This document shows, one piece after another, positions 27,469 to 36,446 of a stretch of DNA of 64,000 nucleotides (the first letter of the stretch is position 1; each line of letters begins with the position of its first letter). Origin of the DNA: Roseiarcus sp050010035 (lineage in GTDB: Bacteria > Pseudomonadota > Alphaproteobacteria > Rhizobiales > Beijerinckiaceae). Location: contig JBEKLU010000006.1 of the NCBI GenBank assembly GCA_050010035.1, positions 1-64,000 on the forward strand, in the 5' to 3' direction. The notes under the pieces were generated by a model. That model saw only the letters and a program-made list of their open reading frames with translations. It made no database searches and had not been told where the DNA came from. The position numbers and the translations under genes are program-made.

Positions 27469-28918
27469 GCCGCCGCCTCGCCGGCGAGCGGCGCGTCGAG
27501 GAAAATCTTGCCGGGATTCATGATGTTCAGCGGGTCCAGCGCCTGTTTGATCGCGCGCATCGTCTCGACCGCGCCGCCCAGTTCCTGCACCAGATACGCC
27601 CGCTTGCCCGCGCCAATCCCGTGCTCGCCGGTGCACGTCCCGTCGAGCGCAAGCGCGCGCGCGACGAGCCGCGCATGCAACGCGCGCGCGCGCGCGCGAT
27701 CTCGGCTCCGTCGGAAGGGTCGACGAGAAGCAGCAGATGGAAATTGCCGTCGCCGACATGCCCGACCAGCGGTGCGAGCAGGCCAGAACTCTCGAGGTCG
27801 CGACTCGTCTCCTCCAGACATTCGGCGAGCGCGGAAATCGGCACGCAGACGTCGGTGATGATGGCCTCCGACCCCGGCCGCAGGCCGCGCCCGGCGTAAA
27901 GCGTGTTGTCGCGCGCATGCCAGAGCCGCGACCGCGCTTCCGGCTCGCGCGCCCATTGCATCTCGGCCGCCCCATGTTCGGCGACGATCGCGCGCACGCG
28001 TTCGCCCTGTTCGCCGACCGCGTTGCGCGTCCCGTGAAACTCGACGAACAGCGTCGGCTGCTCGGGATAGGCGAAGCCGGCGTAACGATTGACGCCGCGC
28101 ATCATCACCGCGTCGAGGAGCTCGATGCGCGCGACCGGAATCGCCACCTGCATCACCGCGATCGTCGCGTCGACTGCGGCGCGCAGCGCGGGGAAGGGAC
28201 AGACCGCGGCCGCGATCGCTTCGGGGATCGGATGTAAGCGAAGCGTCACTTCGGTGATCACGCCGAGCGTGCCCTCCGCGCCGACGAAAAGGCGCGTGAG
28301 ATCATACCCCGCCGCGGACTTGCGGGCGCGACGCCCCGTGCGGATCAGACGCCCGTCAGGCAGCACGACTTCGAGCGACAGAACGGCGTCGCGCATCGTG
28401 CCGTATCGCACCGCCATCGTCCCCGAGCCGCGCGTCGAGGCCATGCCGCCGATCGAGGCGGCGGCGCCGGGATCGATCGGGAAGAACAGGCCGGTGTCGC
28501 GCAACGCCGCGTTCAACGCCTTTCGGCGGATGCCGGGACCGACCCGCACGTCCATGTCGGCCAGTCTGACGGCGACGACCTGGTCCATCGCGCTCATGTC
28601 GAGGCAAAGGCCGCCCCGAACCGCCGCGGCGTTGCCTTCGAGCGAGGTTCCGGCGCCGAAGGCGACCACGGGCGCGCGCAGCTCGTGGCAGGCGCGCACT
28701 ATGGCTTGCACCTCCCCGGCGTCGGCGGGCCGCGCGACGAGATCGGGGGGCGAGGGCTGGCGATAGGCCTCGCTGCGGCCGAACTGCCCGCGCACGCTCG
28801 CGGCGTCGGTCACGCGTTCGCCGAGCATCGGACGCAGGCGATCCATCAAGGCGGCGACAGCGGGACTAAGCAACTTCGTTTCCTCTCTTCGCGCCTCCCT
28901 TCGCGGGATCTTGCGCAT
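27465..28918 (-). pseudogene. GlcD/D-lactate-dehydrogenase-like FAD oxidase, frame broken at a CG repeat
   Basis: FAD-binding PCMH domain (LVARPADAGEVQAIV, VVAFGAGTSLEGNAAA, GIDPG-type FFPIDPGAAASIGGM) and the C-terminal FAD-oxidase domain (LVGHVGDGNFH). The frame then hits a pure CG run at 27681-27698 and shifts. The expected tail (GTCTGEHGIGAGKRAYL, ALDPLNIMNPGKIF) continues in another frame and ends at 27465, overlapping the ATPase start. Removing one CG unit restores a full-length protein. It is either a slippage mutant, phase-variable, or a sequencing error. The start may be ATG 28918 or TTG 28873 (better ribosome site). Confidence 0.8.
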
Positions 28919-29289
28919 ATTCTTGTTACGCCGGCGCAGGGCCGAACCGATTGCACGGCGGGCGGCAGGGGTGCGCCGTCGCCTCGCCTATCATGCCGGC
29001 CGAGATCGCGTCATCAGTGTCATGGCCGGCTTGGTCAAGCGAGCCTCCTCCGCTTCGCCGAGATCATGCGCGCGCGGGAGAAGGCCGTCATCGCCGGGCG
29101 CGCGACTCGAGCGCCGCGTGCGTCCCGGCGCCGAAAACCATTCGCGCGAGATGCGCGGCGGTGACGAAGCGATCTTGCATGGGGAAAAACCGTTTCCTTC
29201 CCGTGCTTGCGACCCGCACCGGGCCGAGAGGCGTCCATCCTTCTCAGCGCCGAAGCTAGGCCCGCCGCTCAGAAGGGTCTAGCGCGCAA
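28919..29289. promoter_or_regulatory. Divergent control region between oxidase/ABC operon and HTH-SBP gene
   Basis: This 371-bp region has no supported gene and separates two divergent transcription units. The right end has a short AT-rich patch (TTTTGGATATATTGG, 29297-29311, overlapping the next start). I see no clear palindromic operator. If the HTH/solute-binding protein is a local regulator, its site should be here. Confidence 0.4.
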
Positions 29290-31017
29290 ATGGTCATTTT
29301 GGATATATTGGCGCCCATGAACGAATTCGAACTGCTGCGGGTCGTCGAATATCTGGAGCGCACGCGCAGACCCTATCGCGCGCTGTTCCCGATGGCTGAG
29401 GAAGATCCGGTTTGGAACATCCTCGCCCATCTCGTCAAAAGCCATCTGCGCGGCGATCTCGTCACGATCTCGACGCTCGCCGCGGTGGCGAACGTGCCCT
29501 ATGCGACGGCGCTTCGGCGCATCGAGGCCATGATCGCCGACGGGCAGATCACAAGAAGGCCGCGCGGGCCGAAACGCTTCAGCCTTCATCCCAGCGAAAC
29601 GACGCTCGCCGACTTCCTCGCCTACGCCCAGCATATCAAGTCTCTGCTGGCGCAGGTGATGGGCGTGCGTCCGGCCGAGGAAGAAGTGGACGACTATTAT
29701 TTCGGCGGCGCCCGGCTGGAGGAGCAACTCGCGCCGCCGCAAGGCGCCTCGCGCCGACGTCATGACGGCGTGCGCCTGCGCTTCTTGATCCACGCCGACA
29801 ACTATTTCGCTTCGCTCCAGAATCTCTGGGCGGATTTCCGCGCCAACCGCGGCTCGCGCCGCGATTTCGACCTGCGCCCGCTGCCCGATCTGTACCGCCG
29901 CGCGACCGAGAACGCTTCCCAGGCGGTATCCGACTATGACGTGATCGTGCTCAATGTCCCCTGGCTCGGCGAATTCGTCGAAGCAGGCCGCATCCGGCGC
30001 GCCGAACCCTTCCTCTACAACAGCGGCATCGACAGTCTGGATTTCGATCCCAGAGTCTGGGCGACGGGGCGGTGGAAGGGTCGGCAGGAAGCAGTGCCGG
30101 CGTTTTCCTCGATCGAATTGCTCGCCGTGCGCAGCGACCTGATCGACGAAGCGGGCCTGCCATATCCCAAGACCTTCGCCGACGTTCTGCATGTAGGCGG
30201 CAAGCTGCACGCGCCGCAGCAAGGCCGGTTCGGCATCGCCTGGAACGCGCAGCGCGGCATGCCGTTGGCGTCGAGTTTCGCCTTCCATCTCGCCTGCTGC
30301 GGCGGCGCGGTGCTCCATTTGCCGCGCGGCCGCTCCGACTGGTCGCTCGGCGACATCGACCCGCGCGAAATCGCCGTTGGCGTCGATAGCGAAGCCGGAC
30401 GAGTGGCGTTGGACTATATGCGGGAATTGCTCGCGATCTCACCGCCCGGCGCGCTGGAGCTCGACTGGAACAGTTCACTCGAAATTTTCATGACCGGCAA
30501 GGCCGCGATGGCCTATTGCTGGTCGATGAGGGCGGCCCGCCTCGAATATGACGTGCGCTCGCGCGTCAAGCGGCGCGTCCGCTATCTCCCCCATCCGGCC
30601 GGCCCGAAGGGCAGCAACGTGTCGCCGCTCGGCGGCTTCGTGCTCGCGGTGCCCTCCAATCTGCCGGAGCCGCGCGTCGAGGCCGCCTTCGAGGCGATCC
30701 GCTGGATGACCTCGTGCGAGGCGATCCAGACGCACATCAAGACCGGCTTCCCGGTGCTGCCCCGTTTCAGCATGAGCGCCGACCCGGAGATCGCCGCGGG
30801 GTCGCCGATCGTCCATGCGGTCAACGAGCTCGCACGGCGCGACTTGTTGCAGACCTGGCAGCGCCCCCCACTGCCTGAATATACGCGGATCGAGGCGGTG
30901 CTCGGAGAGGAAATTCACGCGGCGCTGCGCGGCGAGAAGACCCTCGCCGCCGGCTTGCACGACGCCCAGGTCGCCATCGAGGGAATATTGGAGAAAGCCC
31001 AGCGCGCCGTCGCATAA
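29290..31017 (+). CDS. Winged-helix domain fused to an extracellular-type solute-binding domain
   Basis: A 575-residue protein without a signal peptide or membrane helix. Residues about 45-100 (LVTISTLAAVANVPYATALRRIEAMI, wing RRPRGPKRF) look like a winged helix-turn-helix. Residues about 160-560 resemble family 1 sugar-binding proteins: IHADNYFASLQNLWADF, VIVLNVPWLGEFVEAG, FMTGKAAMAYCWSM and LGGFVLAVPSNLPEPRVEAA. It is a cytoplasmic one-component sensor by architecture, with the ligand domain borrowed from an ABC-importer binding protein. It is divergent from the oxidase/ABC operon, its probable target. An alternative start is ATG 29320. Confidence 0.75.
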   Translation: MVILDILAPMNEFELLRVVEYLERTRRPYRALFPMAEEDPVWNILAHLVKSHLRGDLVTISTLAAVANVPYATALRRIEAMIADGQITRRPRGPKRFSLHPSETTLADFLAYAQHIKSLLAQVMGVRPAEEEVDDYYFGGARLEEQLAPPQGASRRRHDGVRLRFLIHADNYFASLQNLWADFRANRGSRRDFDLRPLPDLYRRATENASQAVSDYDVIVLNVPWLGEFVEAGRIRRAEPFLYNSGIDSLDFDPRVWATGRWKGRQEAVPAFSSIELLAVRSDLIDEAGLPYPKTFADVLHVGGKLHAPQQGRFGIAWNAQRGMPLASSFAFHLACCGGAVLHLPRGRSDWSLGDIDPREIAVGVDSEAGRVALDYMRELLAISPPGALELDWNSSLEIFMTGKAAMAYCWSMRAARLEYDVRSRVKRRVRYLPHPAGPKGSNVSPLGGFVLAVPSNLPEPRVEAAFEAIRWMTSCEAIQTHIKTGFPVLPRFSMSADPEIAAGSPIVHAVNELARRDLLQTWQRPPLPEYTRIEAVLGEEIHAALRGEKTLAAGLHDAQVAIEGILEKAQRAVA

Positions 31018-31031
31018 GGGCTGACGGCCCC

Positions 31032-31922
31032 TCAGACCAACATCCGGCGCGGATCGGACAAGAGGGCCGCGTAGCGCGTAATGAACCGCGCCGCGTCGGC
31101 CCCGTTGATGACGCGGTGATCGTACGACAGATCGAGCGGGACCATCGGCACGGGCGCCCAGGCGCCCTCCTCCCAGACGGGGACGGTCTCGGTGCGGCTG
31201 AGCCCCAGAATCGCGACCTCCGGCGGGTTCACGATGGGGGTGAACGCGGCTCCGCCGATGCCGCCGAGATTGGAGATCGACATCGAGCCGCCTCCCATCT
31301 CTTCGGCGCGGATCTTTCGCGACTGCGCGCGCGAGGCCAGATCGGCGATGTCGGCCGCGATCCGCCACAGGCCCTTGCGATCGGCGTCGCGGATCACGGG
31401 AACCATCAGCCCGAGCGGCGTGTCGACTGCGATGCCGACATGCACATAGCGTTTGAAGATCAGCGTCCCGCCGTCGGCTGTCAGCGAGGCGTTGAAGCGC
31501 GGAAATTCCGCAAGGCAACGCGCCAGCCCCTTCACGTGGAAAGCCAGCGCCGTCAGCTTCACGCCGCGCGCCGCGGCTTCCTCGGCCAGCGATTTGCGGA
31601 ACGCCTCGATGCGCCGCATGTCGGCGCGATCGTGATGCGTGACCTGCGGGATGACGGCATGCGCGGCCGACAGGTTCGCGGCGGCGACCTGCGCCAGGCG
31701 CGGCATCGGCTCCCGCGTAACGAGACCGAACTGGCCGTGATCCACGTCCCAGTACCGGCTGTGATTCGACTCGGCGGGGGCGGCTGGGCTATCGCCGGAC
31801 AACCGCCGGTCGACGTCCTCGCGCGTCAGCGTCGCGCGGCCCGTAGCGGCGGCAAGAGCGCCGAGATCGACGCCCTTCTGAGCGGCGTAGGCCCGCACGG
31901 CAGGGCTTGCAACGAAGCTCAT
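31032..31922 (-). CDS. 2-oxoacid dehydrogenase E2 acyltransferase without lipoyl domain
   Basis: A 296-residue protein. It has a peripheral-subunit-binding domain (ASPAVRAYAAQKGVDL, about residues 5-40) and a full acyltransferase domain ending in LDLSYDHRVINGADAARF. The catalytic His and the Asn are as in Azotobacter-type E2p. No lipoyl domain is present; the lipoyl carrier is encoded at 33378. ATG 31922 has a GAGGAGG ribosome site. It is last in a seven-gene minus-strand operon, 10 nt after the aldehyde dehydrogenase. Confidence 0.85.
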   Translation of the reverse strand: MSFVASPAVRAYAAQKGVDLGALAAATGRATLTREDVDRRLSGDSPAAPAESNHSRYWDVDHGQFGLVTREPMPRLAQVAAANLSAAHAVIPQVTHHDRADMRRIEAFRKSLAEEAAARGVKLTALAFHVKGLARCLAEFPRFNASLTADGGTLIFKRYVHVGIAVDTPLGLMVPVIRDADRKGLWRIAADIADLASRAQSRKIRAEEMGGGSMSISNLGGIGGAAFTPIVNPPEVAILGLSRTETVPVWEEGAWAPVPMVPLDLSYDHRVINGADAARFITRYAALLSDPRRMLV

Positions 31923-31932
31923 TGCGCCCTCC

Positions 31933-33363
31933 TCACCAACTGGCCGAGATGTATTGGGTTTCCATGAATTCGAGCATGCCCTCATGCCCCCCCTCGCGGC
32001 CCAAGCCCGACTGCTTCGTGCCACCGAAGGGCGCGGCGGGGTCCGACACGAGGCCCCGGTTCAGGCCGACCATGCCGTAGTCCAGTCGTTCGCAGACCTG
32101 CATGCCGCGCTTCATGTCGCGGGTGAAGACGTAGGCCACCAGACCGTATTCGGTGTCGTTGGCGCGGGCGATGACCTCTTCCTGATCGGTGAAGGTCTGG
32201 ATCGCGGCGACGGGGCCGAAGATCTCGTCGGCGAGGCACGCCGCCGTTTGCGGCACTTTGGCGAGGACAGTCGGTGGGTAGAAGAAGCCCGGCCCATTGG
32301 GGATGGTTCCGCCGAGGCGCAACTCCGCCCCCTTGGCGACCGCGTCCGTGACGAAGGCCGCGACCTTGTCGCGGGTTTGGGCGTTGACGAGAGGGCCGAC
32401 GTCGACGCTCTCGTCCAGGCCGTTGCCCATCTTCAGCGCCGCCATCCTCGCGGTGAAGCGGCGGGTGAAGTCCTCGGCCACCGCCTCGTGCACATAGAAT
32501 CGATTGGCCGAGGTGCAGGCTTCGCCGAGATTGCGCATCTTGGCCACCATTGCGCCTTCGACCGACACCTCGAGATCGGCGTCCTCGAAGACGATCAGTG
32601 GCGCGTTGCCACCCAGTTCCATCGCCGGCTTCAAGACCCGATCGGCGGCGGCGTGCAGGAGCTTGCGGCCCACTTCGGTGGAGCCGGTGAAGCTGACCAC
32701 CCGGACGCGGGGGTCGTGCAGCAGATGATCGACCAGCGCGCCGGTCTTTTTCGAGGGCAGAACGTTGACCAACCCCTTCGGCACTCCCGCCTCTTCCAAA
32801 AGCGGCATCAAAGCAAGCATGGTCAGCGGCGTTTCCGACGCCGGTTTGATGATCACCGGGCAACCCGCGGCCAGCGCCGGCGCGATCTTGCGGGTGCCCA
32901 TGGCCGCGGGGTAGTTCCAGGGTGTGACGAGCACCGCAATGCCTGCGGGCTTGTGGTGCACCACGATCCGCGCGCCCGATGAGGGCGCGTGGGTGATCAG
33001 CCCGTCGGCGCGCACAGCCTCTTCCGCGAACCAGCGGAAGAATTCGGCGGCGTAGGTCGCCTCGCCCATCGCATCGGCGCGGGCCTTTCCGTTTTCCAGC
33101 GTGATGAGGCGGGCGAATTCGGGCAGACGCGCGGTCATCAGTTCGAACGTCTTTCGCAGCACCTCCGAGCGTTGGCGCGGCGTACGGCCCGCCCAATCCG
33201 CAAACGCCGCTTCGGCTGCGTCGAGGGCGACGTCGGCGTCGGCGATCTCGGCCGAGGCGACGGAGGCGAGCACCGCCTCGGTGGCTGGATTGATCACGTC
33301 AAAACGTTCGCCTGCGGCGCCTTCGCGCCATGCGCCGCCGATATAGAGGTTGGTTTGGTCCAT
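31933..33363 (-). CDS. NAD(P)-dependent aldehyde dehydrogenase
   Basis: A 476-residue ALDH, closest in style to succinate-semialdehyde dehydrogenase. The general base is in MELGGNAPLIVF. The nucleophilic Cys is in NLGEACTSANRF, and the C-terminal motif is FGGTKQSGLGREGG. It oxidises an aldehyde to its acid; in this operon a semialdehyde produced by or feeding the dehydrogenase complex is likely. ATG 33363 is supported by homology to the N-terminus LYIGGAWREGA. Confidence 0.9.
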   Translation of the reverse strand: MDQTNLYIGGAWREGAAGERFDVINPATEAVLASVASAEIADADVALDAAEAAFADWAGRTPRQRSEVLRKTFELMTARLPEFARLITLENGKARADAMGEATYAAEFFRWFAEEAVRADGLITHAPSSGARIVVHHKPAGIAVLVTPWNYPAAMGTRKIAPALAAGCPVIIKPASETPLTMLALMPLLEEAGVPKGLVNVLPSKKTGALVDHLLHDPRVRVVSFTGSTEVGRKLLHAAADRVLKPAMELGGNAPLIVFEDADLEVSVEGAMVAKMRNLGEACTSANRFYVHEAVAEDFTRRFTARMAALKMGNGLDESVDVGPLVNAQTRDKVAAFVTDAVAKGAELRLGGTIPNGPGFFYPPTVLAKVPQTAACLADEIFGPVAAIQTFTDQEEVIARANDTEYGLVAYVFTRDMKRGMQVCERLDYGMVGLNRGLVSDPAAPFGGTKQSGLGREGGHEGMLEFMETQYISASW

Positions 33364-33377
33364 CGTTCTCTCCAGTC

Positions 33378-34406
33378 TCAGAGGAGATGGCGGAGCGGCT
33401 CGGCCAGCTGCCCGGCAAATCCGGAGATCAACGCGAGCGCGGCCTCGGGCGTCAATTGGCCCGGCGCGCACTCAAGTGTGACGAGCAAGTCGGGGCCGTC
33501 GCGCGTGACGCTGAGCACGGGCGCGGCTTCCGCCCCCATCCTCAGGGCGGTGACGCCTGTCCCACGCAAGTCGCGCAGGATCAGCACGGGGGCTTGCGAG
33601 GGCTCGGCGGGTTTCGCGCGCGCCAGTCCGAGCCGGTCAGGATCGGCGTAAAGTCGCCTTCGCTCAAAGGCCTCGGCTGCGACGATCAACGGTTTGTCCG
33701 ACGCGCCCTGCCGTAAAGCCGCGGCGGCCATGCCCGCCATGACCGATGTCGCGTCTGGAGAGGCGCCGGTTTCAGCGCGCATCCATTCGCAGAAATCGGC
33801 GAAACCGTCGCCGCGCACGCGGGCCAAAAGGTGGCGCGAAGCTTGCGTTGTCTCCGGCGCCGAAACGGCGTGTGCTGCGGGCAGGGCCCGCAGCGTCGCG
33901 AGATCGCTCACGTGATAGGGTTGTAGCGCGCCGGCCGCGACCAGCCGCGACAGGTCCAGCCCCTGTTCTGCGGCCAGACGTCGCGCCTTGGGCGAGGCGA
34001 GGATGCGCCGGCCGGTCGCCTCCAGCTCTGGCTCGGCGGCCGGTTTCGGGGCGCGCCTTTCGGCGGCGGCCGGTATTGGCGCCGCCTGCGCGGCTGGGAC
34101 AGGCTCGTCGCTTTCAGCGCGTACAGCGTCTGCGAGCCGCGCCGCGGGAGCCGTGCCCGAGCCGGCGGGACTTTCCGAAATCAACGCGACGACTTCGCCG
34201 ACGGGCGCCGCGTCACCCGCGGCCGTTCGGACATCGGTCAGAAAACCGCCGGCCTGGGCCTCGACCTCCACAACGGCCTTGTCCGTCTCGACCTCCATCA
34301 GCGCGTCGCCCATCTTCACCGCTTCGCCGGGCTTCTTGAGCCATGCGACGATCAAGCCGGTTTTTTGCGCCATGCCGAGGGCGGGCATGATCACCTCATG
34401 CGGCAT
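33378..34406 (-). CDS. Lipoyl carrier protein with E2-like degenerate C-terminal domain
   Basis: A 342-residue protein. The lipoyl domain is residues 1-80 (METDKA-type motif VETDKAVVEVEA, Lys43 lipoylated). An Ala/Pro-rich linker follows, then a subunit-binding domain (LASPKARRLAAEQGLDLSRL, about 135-170), then a C-terminal region that looks like a remnant of the E2 catalytic domain but has no DHRxxxG motif. It can carry acyl groups but probably cannot transfer them to CoA; that step would use the E2 at 31032. It overlaps the E1-beta stop. Confidence 0.8.
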   Translation of the reverse strand: MPHEVIMPALGMAQKTGLIVAWLKKPGEAVKMGDALMEVETDKAVVEVEAQAGGFLTDVRTAAGDAAPVGEVVALISESPAGSGTAPAARLADAVRAESDEPVPAAQAAPIPAAAERRAPKPAAEPELEATGRRILASPKARRLAAEQGLDLSRLVAAGALQPYHVSDLATLRALPAAHAVSAPETTQASRHLLARVRGDGFADFCEWMRAETGASPDATSVMAGMAAAALRQGASDKPLIVAAEAFERRRLYADPDRLGLARAKPAEPSQAPVLILRDLRGTGVTALRMGAEAAPVLSVTRDGPDLLVTLECAPGQLTPEAALALISGFAGQLAEPLRHLL

Positions 34407-35394
34407 CGAACAGCTCCCCCTTCACGGACCGGCGCGCGCGCTCGACCACGACCTCAGGCGTCGGCACCGTCAGATCTTCGAGCGCCGGTGAAAAGGGCAC
34501 GGGAACGTCCATTGCGCCGATGCGCTGCACCGGCGCGTCCAAGTGATAGAACGCCTTTTCGTTGATCCGGCTGGCGATCTCGGCGGTGACGCCGAAGCTC
34601 TGGTGGCCCTCGTCGATGACGATGGCGCGACCCGTCTTGCGCACGGACTTCAGGATTGTCTCCTCGTCCAGCGGCACGATTGTGCGCGGGTCGATGACCT
34701 CGGCGCTGATCCCGCTCTCAGCCGCCAGAATCTCGGCCGCCTTCTGGGCCACCTGCACCATCGACGAGGTGGCTATGAGGGTGATGTCGCTGCCCCAGCG
34801 AAGGATGTTGGCCACGCCGAAGGGGATCAAGTATTCTTCTTCCGGCACCGGGGCCTTGTCGTTGTACATCAGCTTGTCTTCGAAGATCACCACCGGGTTG
34901 TCGTCTCGGATCGCGGTCTTCATCAGGCCCTTGGCCTCGTAGGCCGAGGACGGCAGGGCGATCTTCAGCCCGGGAATATGGGCCAGCAGCCCATGCAGAG
35001 ACTGCGAATGTTGCGCGGCCGAGCGCCGTGTGGCGCCGAGGTTGGTGCGCAGCACGAGGGGGACCTTAAGCTTGCCGCCCGACATGTAATGCGTCTTGGC
35101 CGCCTGATTGCAGAGCTGATCCATCACCAGGAAGAGGAAGTCGCCGAACATCAGGTCCACGATGGGGCGTGATCCGGTCATCGCCGCGCCGACCGCGATC
35201 CCCATGAAGCCGGGTTCGGAAATCGGCGTATCGATGATGCGTTCGCGGCCGAATTCCTGAACGAGGCCCGACAGAACCTTGAAAGGCGTTCCGGCCTCGG
35301 CGACGTCCTCGCCAATCACGAAGACGGTCGGGTCGCGTCGCATCTCTTCGGCGATGGCCTCGTTGACGGCCTTGGACAGCGTGATCTCTCGCAT
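34396..35394 (-). CDS. 2-oxoacid dehydrogenase E1 beta subunit
   Basis: A 332-residue protein, typical of the PdhB/AcoB type (REITLSKAVNEAIAEEMRRD, GEDVAEAGTPFKVLSGL, ISEPGFMGIAVGAAMTG). It forms the heterotetrameric TPP-dependent decarboxylase with the alpha subunit 11 nt upstream. The substrate may be pyruvate, acetoin or a branched 2-oxoacid. Confidence 0.9.
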   Translation of the reverse strand: MREITLSKAVNEAIAEEMRRDPTVFVIGEDVAEAGTPFKVLSGLVQEFGRERIIDTPISEPGFMGIAVGAAMTGSRPIVDLMFGDFLFLVMDQLCNQAAKTHYMSGGKLKVPLVLRTNLGATRRSAAQHSQSLHGLLAHIPGLKIALPSSAYEAKGLMKTAIRDDNPVVIFEDKLMYNDKAPVPEEEYLIPFGVANILRWGSDITLIATSSMVQVAQKAAEILAAESGISAEVIDPRTIVPLDEETILKSVRKTGRAIVIDEGHQSFGVTAEIASRINEKAFYHLDAPVQRIGAMDVPVPFSPALEDLTVPTPEVVVERARRSVKGELFDAA

Positions 35395-35405
35395 CGTCGT
35401 CTCCG

Positions 35406-36395
35406 TCAGGCCGCATTGTCGGCGAACACGTGCAGGCGCACCTCGGCCGCTTCGGGGTAGGGGGCCGCCAGCGCATAGGCGACGGCGGCCTCGGCCTCGG
35501 CGCGCACCGCCTTGTCGATGGCTTTCAGTTCGTCATCGGCGGCGATTTTCTCCTCGACCAGCCACGCACCGAAATTGGCGATCGGGTCGCGCTTGGTCTT
35601 CCAGAAGGTCTCCTCCTCCTTTGACCGGTAGTATTCGCGGTTGATGTCGCCGACGTGGTGGCCATGGAAGCGGTAGGTGTCGAGCTGGAGGAAGAACGGC
35701 CCTTCGCCCTTGCGCGCGCGCTCGACCAGTTCTCGCGTCAACCGGTTGACGGCGAGCACGTCCTGCCCGTCCACGACATGGGTCTCGATCCCGAAGGCCG
35801 CCGCTCGGGCCGTCAGCACGCCGGCGGCCATTTCCTGGACCTTGGTGTATTCGCCGTAGAGGTTGTTCTCGCAGGCGTAGATCACCGGCAGCTTCCACAG
35901 CGCGGCTATGTTCATGACCTCGTACAAGAGTCCCTGACCGAGCGCGCCGTCGCCGAAAAAGCAGACGGTCACGTCCTTCGTGCCGAGCCGCCTGGCCGAC
36001 AGCGCCGCGCCCGTGGCGATGCCGGCCGAGCCGCCGACGATCGCATTGGCGCCGAGGTTGCCATTAGCCTGATCGGCGATGTGCATCGAGCCGCCCTTGC
36101 CTCGGCAATAGCCGTCGGCCTTGCCCAGAAGCTCGCAGAACATTTCCTTGAACTGGGCGCCCTTGGCGACGCAATGCCCGTGGCCGCGATGGGTCGAGGT
36201 GATCTTGTCGCTGACCTCCAGCGCGTCACAGATGCCGACGGCCACGGCTTCCTGCCCGGAATAGAGGTGCGTCAGGCCGGGCATCTTCGCCGAGAGGTAG
36301 AGCTGGTTGGCGTTGTCCTCGAACGTGCGGATGCGCACCATCTGGCGATAGACGCGCAAGTAATCTGCGGAATTTGCCTTGTTGGCGGGGCTCAT
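35406..36395 (-). CDS. 2-oxoacid dehydrogenase E1 alpha subunit
   Basis: A 329-residue TPP-binding subunit. The motif is GDGALGQGLLYEVMNIAALW...ENNLYGEYT (GDG to NN, TPP/Mg site). The RxHGHCVAKG and GKGGSMH segments are also canonical. An ATG with a GGGGGAGGATGGG ribosome site begins at 36395. It is between the M24-fold gene and E1-beta. No E3 (dihydrolipoamide dehydrogenase) gene is seen in the cluster, so E3 must be supplied from elsewhere. Confidence 0.9.
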   Translation of the reverse strand: MSPANKANSADYLRVYRQMVRIRTFEDNANQLYLSAKMPGLTHLYSGQEAVAVGICDALEVSDKITSTHRGHGHCVAKGAQFKEMFCELLGKADGYCRGKGGSMHIADQANGNLGANAIVGGSAGIATGAALSARRLGTKDVTVCFFGDGALGQGLLYEVMNIAALWKLPVIYACENNLYGEYTKVQEMAAGVLTARAAAFGIETHVVDGQDVLAVNRLTRELVERARKGEGPFFLQLDTYRFHGHHVGDINREYYRSKEEETFWKTKRDPIANFGAWLVEEKIAADDELKAIDKAVRAEAEAAVAYALAAPYPEAAEVRLHVFADNAA

Positions 36396-36446
36396 GTCCC
36401 ATCCTCCCCCGGAGCAGGCCCGGCCATCGGGGCCGGGCCGCTTCGG

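Noticed and set aside
30995..31035. Terminator between convergent genes 29290-31017 and 31032-31922
   Set aside because: Only about 14 bases separate the stops and no stable hairpin with a T-run is visible.
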